The position numbers and the translations under genes are program-made. Below, in pieces: positions 41,475-45,306 of a stretch of 45,306 nucleotides of DNA; the stretch's first letter is position 1, and each line of letters starts with the position of its first letter. Source of the stretch: a virus; the IMG/VR virus record IMGVR_UViG_3300015371_001404, positions 1 through 45,306 of that record; one strand, 5' to 3'. The notes beneath the pieces were generated by a model. The model did no database searches, had not been told where the DNA came from, and was given only the letters and a program-made list of their open reading frames with translations.

Positions 41475-41993
41475 ATGCCGAAAACGACCATGTTCGACGA
41501 CGTGGCCAACGACCTGGCGCTGTGGATCGACGACACCGCGAACAAGGTCGCGCTCGCGCTCGCGCCGCGCCAGGCACCGTTCGCCGCGCCGCTCACCGAG
41601 CAGCAGAAGCTGGAGGTCTACCGGTCGCTCTTGTTCAACCCCGATGGCTCGCCCAACGAGGCAGGCCGATCAAAGGAGCTTGCGCGGCTCGGCCCCGAGG
41701 GGTTTGCCACCGTCTACAAGGCGGTCATCAAGGCGTACCCCGAGCTAAAGCCGCCCGAGCCCCAGAACCCCGACTCGATTGACGCCCTGGCCCCCATGCC
41801 CCAGGGCCCGCCCGGTCCGATGCCGCCAGGCCCACCGCCGCTGCCGCCGATGCCGCCAGGACCGCTTCCGGGCATGAACCCCAACATCCCGCCCTCGGGT
41901 GGCGCTCCAGGGCTGCTCTCGCCAAACGCCCCGCCGCCAGGCCCGCCTCCGACAAGAATGCCGTTCGGGCCGCTCGTCCCAGGAGGAGCCTAA
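41475..41993 (+). CDS. Small virion protein with Pro-rich tail
   Basis: 172 aa, ATG immediately after the portal stop. Residues 1-95 are helical (TMFDDVANDLALWIDDTANK). The rest is Pro/Met/Gly-rich (PPGPMPPGPPPLPPMPPGP), like the tail of the portal, which suggests a shared disordered surface or interaction. Function not recognised. Confidence 0.65.
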   Translation: MPKTTMFDDVANDLALWIDDTANKVALALAPRQAPFAAPLTEQQKLEVYRSLLFNPDGSPNEAGRSKELARLGPEGFATVYKAVIKAYPELKPPEPQNPDSIDALAPMPQGPPGPMPPGPPPLPPMPPGPLPGMNPNIPPSGGAPGLLSPNAPPPGPPPTRMPFGPLVPGGA

Positions 41994-41996
41994 GCC

Positions 41997-43220
41997 ATGG
42001 GCATGAACCCACCGCCGGACTACAACCCAGACTTCCACCAGAACACGATCAACCAGGCCAAACAGGCTGGAGATGCCGCCTATCAGCAGGCGATGATCCA
42101 GTACAACAACCAGACGCTGGCCCTCCAGAAGGCACAGCAGGCCTGGAAGGAGACCGTCGACAAAGCTGGCCTCACGGGCATGTACGAGGGCCAGTACACG
42201 ATGCCGAGCCAGCAATGGTTCGCGTCGACCTTCGGCAGCTGGGGGACGCCCCAGGCTGGCCAGCAGACCCAGTCGGCCCAGCAGCAGCAGTGGCAGCAGG
42301 CATACGACCTGGCTTCCCAGTACGGCCAGTACTACGCCCCAGGCGGGGCTGCCCCACAGGCTGGTCAGCAGACCCTCGCCGGGCAGCAGCAGCAGTGGAG
42401 CCAGGCGTTCCAGCAGCAGCAATTCGCCGCCCAGCAGCAGCAGCTGCAACAGTCGAACGCCCAGCAGTACTTGCAGATGCTCAGCCAGCTGCGCGGGCCC
42501 GCCGACTGGGCCAAGTACCAGCAGGTCCTCGGCTCAACGCCCGGCGGCATGCGCGACCTCGCGGCAGCCGCGATGGGCCAGTACGTGCCCGGTGGCGGCG
42601 CGACCACGGGCGTGGCCCCCCAGGCGGTCAGCCTGCAATCGATGATGGGCCAGATTGCTGGCAATCAGGGTGCCTACGCCGGGGCCAACCCCAACAACGC
42701 TCAGCAGACGTGGAACAACGCCGCGAACGCTGGCCAGCAGCAGGCCCCGTACGGCCAGATGTCCAACACGATGTGGACCGGCGGCGGGCAAGCCGCTCCC
42801 CAGGGCAACCCGCTGCTCAGCCCTCAGGCGCAGCAGTACACCCAGGCGTTCCAGCAGGGTGGGGCGCAGGCCGCGAACCAGGCCACCCAGAACTTCAACC
42901 TGGGCGCGGGCGAAGGTTTCGCCGGCCTCCCTGGGCGCACCCCTGAGGCAGCTGCCCAGCAGCAGCAGAAGTGGCAGCAGGCCATGGGGAACGGCACCAA
43001 CACCCTCGGCAACCCCCAGCCGCAGCAGTACAACCTGCCCGCCCCCAACCAGATTGCCTCCCAGTCGTGGAACAACATGGCCCCCAGCCAGCAGCAGATG
43101 CTGCTCGGCCAGTACGAGTCCCAGGGCTGGGACAAGAACGACGTGCAGTCGCTGATGAACCAGAGCCTGCCGAAGTACGCCACCAACGCTCCTGGGGCCG
43201 GGACGTGGCGACTGCGCTAG
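41997..43220 (+). CDS. Gln/Asn-rich prion-like virion protein
   Basis: 407 aa, ATG at 41997 with AGGAGG upstream. It is dominated by Gln, Asn, Ala, Gly, Tyr and Trp (runs of up to four Gln, for example FQQQQFAAQQQQLQQ) without charged domains. The composition resembles prion-like or amyloid-forming proteins. Its place between portal and giant ejection protein points to an internal or tail-inserting virion component. Confidence 0.7.
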   Translation: MGMNPPPDYNPDFHQNTINQAKQAGDAAYQQAMIQYNNQTLALQKAQQAWKETVDKAGLTGMYEGQYTMPSQQWFASTFGSWGTPQAGQQTQSAQQQQWQQAYDLASQYGQYYAPGGAAPQAGQQTLAGQQQQWSQAFQQQQFAAQQQQLQQSNAQQYLQMLSQLRGPADWAKYQQVLGSTPGGMRDLAAAAMGQYVPGGGATTGVAPQAVSLQSMMGQIAGNQGAYAGANPNNAQQTWNNAANAGQQQAPYGQMSNTMWTGGGQAAPQGNPLLSPQAQQYTQAFQQGGAQAANQATQNFNLGAGEGFAGLPGRTPEAAAQQQQKWQQAMGNGTNTLGNPQPQQYNLPAPNQIASQSWNNMAPSQQQMLLGQYESQGWDKNDVQSLMNQSLPKYATNAPGAGTWRLR

Positions 43221-43405
43221 CGCCGCCCGCCGATCTTCGCCCGACCTGCCTGCACAACACCCCGTGCCCGTGGGCGGTCTGGGTCGAAGTGCCGTGGGGC
43301 TGGCTGTGCCAGGTTTGTCACCCACCCGCACCAGCTGACGAAAACCTGCATACATACCAAGTGAGGCCAGCGACGAAGCGGCCCAAGAAGGCGGCACGCC
43401 GATGA
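43205..43405 (+). CDS. Small zinc-binding protein
   Basis: 66 aa from GTG 43205; its stop overlaps the start of the giant gene by ATGA, which supports it. CLHNTPCPWAVWVEVPWGWL then CQVCHPP gives four cysteines around an aromatic segment. A virion or assembly zinc protein is plausible; no family known to me. Confidence 0.55.
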   Translation: MATALAPPADLRPTCLHNTPCPWAVWVEVPWGWLCQVCHPPAPADENLHTYQVRPATKRPKKAARR

Positions 43406-45306
43406 CGATGCTGCCCGATGTCGACAACGACACCTACGACGAGTGGCAGCGTGACGAGTTCAAGCGCAAGGCCGACGAGCAGACCAGCCAGTTCAGCTTC
43501 ATGCAGTCGGCCCAGAGCCAGATCAGCCAGCTGCAAAACCTCGTCGGCCAGGGCGCGGGCGCGGCGCAGGCGTTCGCCCAGCAAGCTGTCCAGCCTGTCC
43601 AGCAAGCTGTCCAGCCAGCCGCCGACCAGATAGCCCAGCTGCAACAGATGGTCAGTGGGGCGACCCAGGCCCCACCGCCAACTGCCCCTCCTACTAGTCC
43701 TATTGCCAACAATCAGCCGACCGGTACAGCTGCTCCGGCCCCCGAGCCGCCAGCTGTTCCTGGGGCCGACCAGATTGCCCAGCTACAGCAGATGGCCAGC
43801 GGCGCGGTGCAGGGAGCCCAGCAAGCTGTTGGCGGCGCTATGCAGGTCGGCGCGGACCAGATCAGCCAGCTGCAACAGATGGCCGGTCAGGCCGCCCAGA
43901 CCGCCGCTCAGGCGGCCCCGTCGTTTGGCCCCTCGGCCCCGAGCGGTGGCGCGGCCCCTGGGACCAATGACGTGCAGAGCTACATCGCCCAGGCCGCCCA
44001 GCAGCGTGGCATCGATCCCCAGGTCGCCCTCAAAGTGGCCCAGTCCGAGGGCGGCATGGAGCCCGCGCGGCGCGGCACCTTCAGCACCGGCTCCAGCTGG
44101 TGGCCCTTCCAGCTGCACTACGGCGGCCCAGGCTACGAGCAGCTGGGCAACGTCGCTGGCATGGGCAACACGTTCACCGCCCAGACCGGCTACCAGCCTG
44201 GCGACCCGAATGCCTGGCAGGCGAGCGTCGACTTCGCCCTGGACCGAGCCAAGCAGTCAGGCTGGGACGCCTGGTACGGGGCGAAGGCGCAGGGCATCAC
44301 CGGCTTCACGGGCATCAACAAGGACACCCCGGTCCTGGGCGGCATCGGCCAGGCGGCCCAGCAGGGCTTCAGGGACATCTCCCAGTTCGGTGACCCGCAG
44401 CTGTCGAATGACGAGGCATACGCCGCATGTGGGCCAGCTGCCGCTGTCCGATTTGCTCAAAGGTTCGGGCGCAACCCGACGCTGCGCGAGGCGACCGACC
44501 TGGCCCAGACCGTGGGCTGGACCGCTCAATCGGGCATGGCGGGGATAGCCAGCGAGCAGCAGCTGATGAACAAGCTGGGCGTGGACACGACCCTGGTCCA
44601 GGGCCCGCAGTGGGACCGCATAGCCGCCGAGGCGCAGACGGGTAACCCGGTCACGATCAGCACCCAGGGCCACTACTTCTACGCTGATGGCTACAACCCG
44701 CAGACCGGCCAGTTCCACGTCGGCAGGAGCGGGTCAGACCTGCGCCAGGGCTCGGAGTGGATGACGCCCGACCAGATGACTGCGGTCATGGGCCCCGTCC
44801 AGGGAGCGCTGCTGGCGAACAACCCAACGGTGGCAGCTGGCTCTACCGCAGCCCCGGTCCGTGGCGCGGGCGATGTCTGGAACCAGGCCGTGAGCGGCGT
44901 CCAGACGAAGACTTCCAGCCTGCTGGACCAGCTGATGCAGTCCTCCCAGGCGGCACAGGCTCGAGGAAGGTCCTGGCTGGACGAGCAGACGCAGAACCTT
45001 GACCAGGCGGTCTCAGCCGCAGCTGCCAGCCCGCCGGCCCGTGGCCTCCAGGGCAGGCTGGGCGAGGTTGTTCCGAAGAGCTACGACGAGGTCACTGCTC
45101 GCTACCAGACGCCGGGCGATACGTGGAACGCTGGCCCGATCAGCGGACTGCCGACGTTCGGGGACGTTGGCAAGCAGCTGGGCACGGGTCTGTCCGCGCT
45201 CGGCACCAATGTCAAAACGGCCCAGGACATCGCCAACGAGTTCGCCCCTGGCACCGCAATCGGTCGTGTGGCGGCTGGCCAGGAGGACCTTGCGCGGCCG
45301 GACCCC
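43402..45306 (+). CDS. Giant virion/ejection protein, N-terminal part with lytic domains
   Basis: 635 residues from ATG 43402 (ATGA overlap), still open at the window end. The N-terminus has repeated QISQLQQM/QIAQLQQM heptads. Residues about 189-220 (YIAQAAQQRGIDPQVALKVA, SEGG) look like a lysozyme/transglycosylase core with a candidate Glu. Residues about 335-470 are a C39-like cysteine peptidase with Cys343 in ACGPAAAV and His424 in QGHYFYADGY. The frame joins exactly to base 1, giving about 2,640 aa. It probably degrades peptidoglycan during DNA entry. Confidence 0.8.
   Translation, partial: MTMLPDVDNDTYDEWQRDEFKRKADEQTSQFSFMQSAQSQISQLQNLVGQGAGAAQAFAQQAVQPVQQAVQPAADQIAQLQQMVSGATQAPPPTAPPTSPIANNQPTGTAAPAPEPPAVPGADQIAQLQQMASGAVQGAQQAVGGAMQVGADQISQLQQMAGQAAQTAAQAAPSFGPSAPSGGAAPGTNDVQSYIAQAAQQRGIDPQVALKVAQSEGGMEPARRGTFSTGSSWWPFQLHYGGPGYEQLGNVAGMGNTFTAQTGYQPGDPNAWQASVDFALDRAKQSGWDAWYGAKAQGITGFTGINKDTPVLGGIGQAAQQGFRDISQFGDPQLSNDEAYAACGPAAAVRFAQRFGRNPTLREATDLAQTVGWTAQSGMAGIASEQQLMNKLGVDTTLVQGPQWDRIAAEAQTGNPVTISTQGHYFYADGYNPQTGQFHVGRSGSDLRQGSEWMTPDQMTAVMGPVQGALLANNPTVAAGSTAAPVRGAGDVWNQAVSGVQTKTSSLLDQLMQSSQAAQARGRSWLDEQTQNLDQAVSAAAASPPARGLQGRLGEVVPKSYDEVTARYQTPGDTWNAGPISGLPTFGDVGKQLGTGLSALGTNVKTAQDIANEFAPGTAIGRVAAGQEDLARPDP
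45277..45306 (+). repeat. Unit 1 of the 30-nt tandem near-repeat at the junction
   Basis: This encodes GQEDLARPDP, ten in-frame codons, and matches bases 1-30 at 27 of 30 positions. It supports joining the two window ends inside one gene. Confidence 0.7.

Larger units (their letters stand above)
1..45306. repeat. Highly iterated palindrome CAGCTG, genome-wide
   Basis: By eye I count about 24 sites in the first 6,000 nt and about 21 in the 2.2-kb gene at 6022. Chance would give about two per 6 kb at two-thirds G+C. In the first 6 kb, 14 of 24 are in frame xCA-GCT-G (Ala, Thr, Pro or Ser followed by Ala), using GCT and xCA codons that are otherwise uncommon here; the rest are CAG CTG (Gln-Leu). 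Sites occur on both coding strands and in all operons, except a desert at 11790-14708. Confidence 0.8.

Noticed and set aside
1-45306. Insertion sequences or transposases
   Set aside because: I found no transposase motif, terminal inverted repeats or target duplications beyond the short repeats listed.

Overview
The window looks like the essentially complete genome of a temperate, tailed, probably short-tailed (podovirus-like) bacteriophage of a high-G+C bacterium. I read about two-thirds G+C, very many GTG starts and almost universal ATGA/GTGA/TGATG gene overlaps. A high-GC Gram-positive (actinobacterial or Chloroflexota-like) host is a guess from style only. The two window ends join in the same reading frame, through a near-perfect 30-nt tandem repeat. 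The molecule is therefore best read as circular (or circularly permuted), with one giant virion gene crossing the coordinate origin.

Layout. (1) Late + strand block, 35855 to the end and on through 1 to 19114: small terminase, a structured non-coding segment with a tRNA-like cloverleaf, large terminase, a fibre-like gene, portal, low-complexity virion proteins, a giant multidomain ejection-type protein (about 2,640 aa if joined), an Ala/Gln/Pro-rich virion protein, scaffold, HK97-type capsid, small capsid-associated proteins, a connector candidate, a collagen-like fibre, a beta-propeller-like tail protein, two more fibre-like proteins, a two-frame lysin and two small membrane proteins. (2) A - strand block, 24570 to 19308: tyrosine integrase, a Rho-independent terminator, then DNA-binding, zinc-binding and small membrane proteins. 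(3) A divergent control region, 25041-25268, with inverted TGTGCA operators, between a - strand HTH protein and the early + strand operon. (4) Early + strand operon, 25269 to 30857: RHH and excisionase-like proteins, VRR-NUC nuclease, SSB-like protein, a secreted-looking transglycosylase, RecT annealase, RepA-like ATPase. (5) A - strand DNA-modification operon, 35675 to 30910: C5-cytosine methyltransferase, Mom-like protein, TGT/DpdA-like protein, Cys-rich proteins, an XRE regulator and a membrane protein, ended by a strong terminator.

The most unusual feature is genome-wide. The palindrome CAGCTG occurs roughly every 250 nt, far above chance, and is often made with synonymous codons (xCA GCT G) that are otherwise uncommon here. 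The near-cognates GAGCTG/CAGCTC are almost absent, so Glu-Leu is written GAG CTA or GAG CTT. This resembles the highly iterated palindrome HIP1 of cyanobacteria. A 2.9-kb stretch around the collagen-like fibre has no CAGCTG, which suggests recent acquisition. The phage also carries three different candidate base-modification enzymes.
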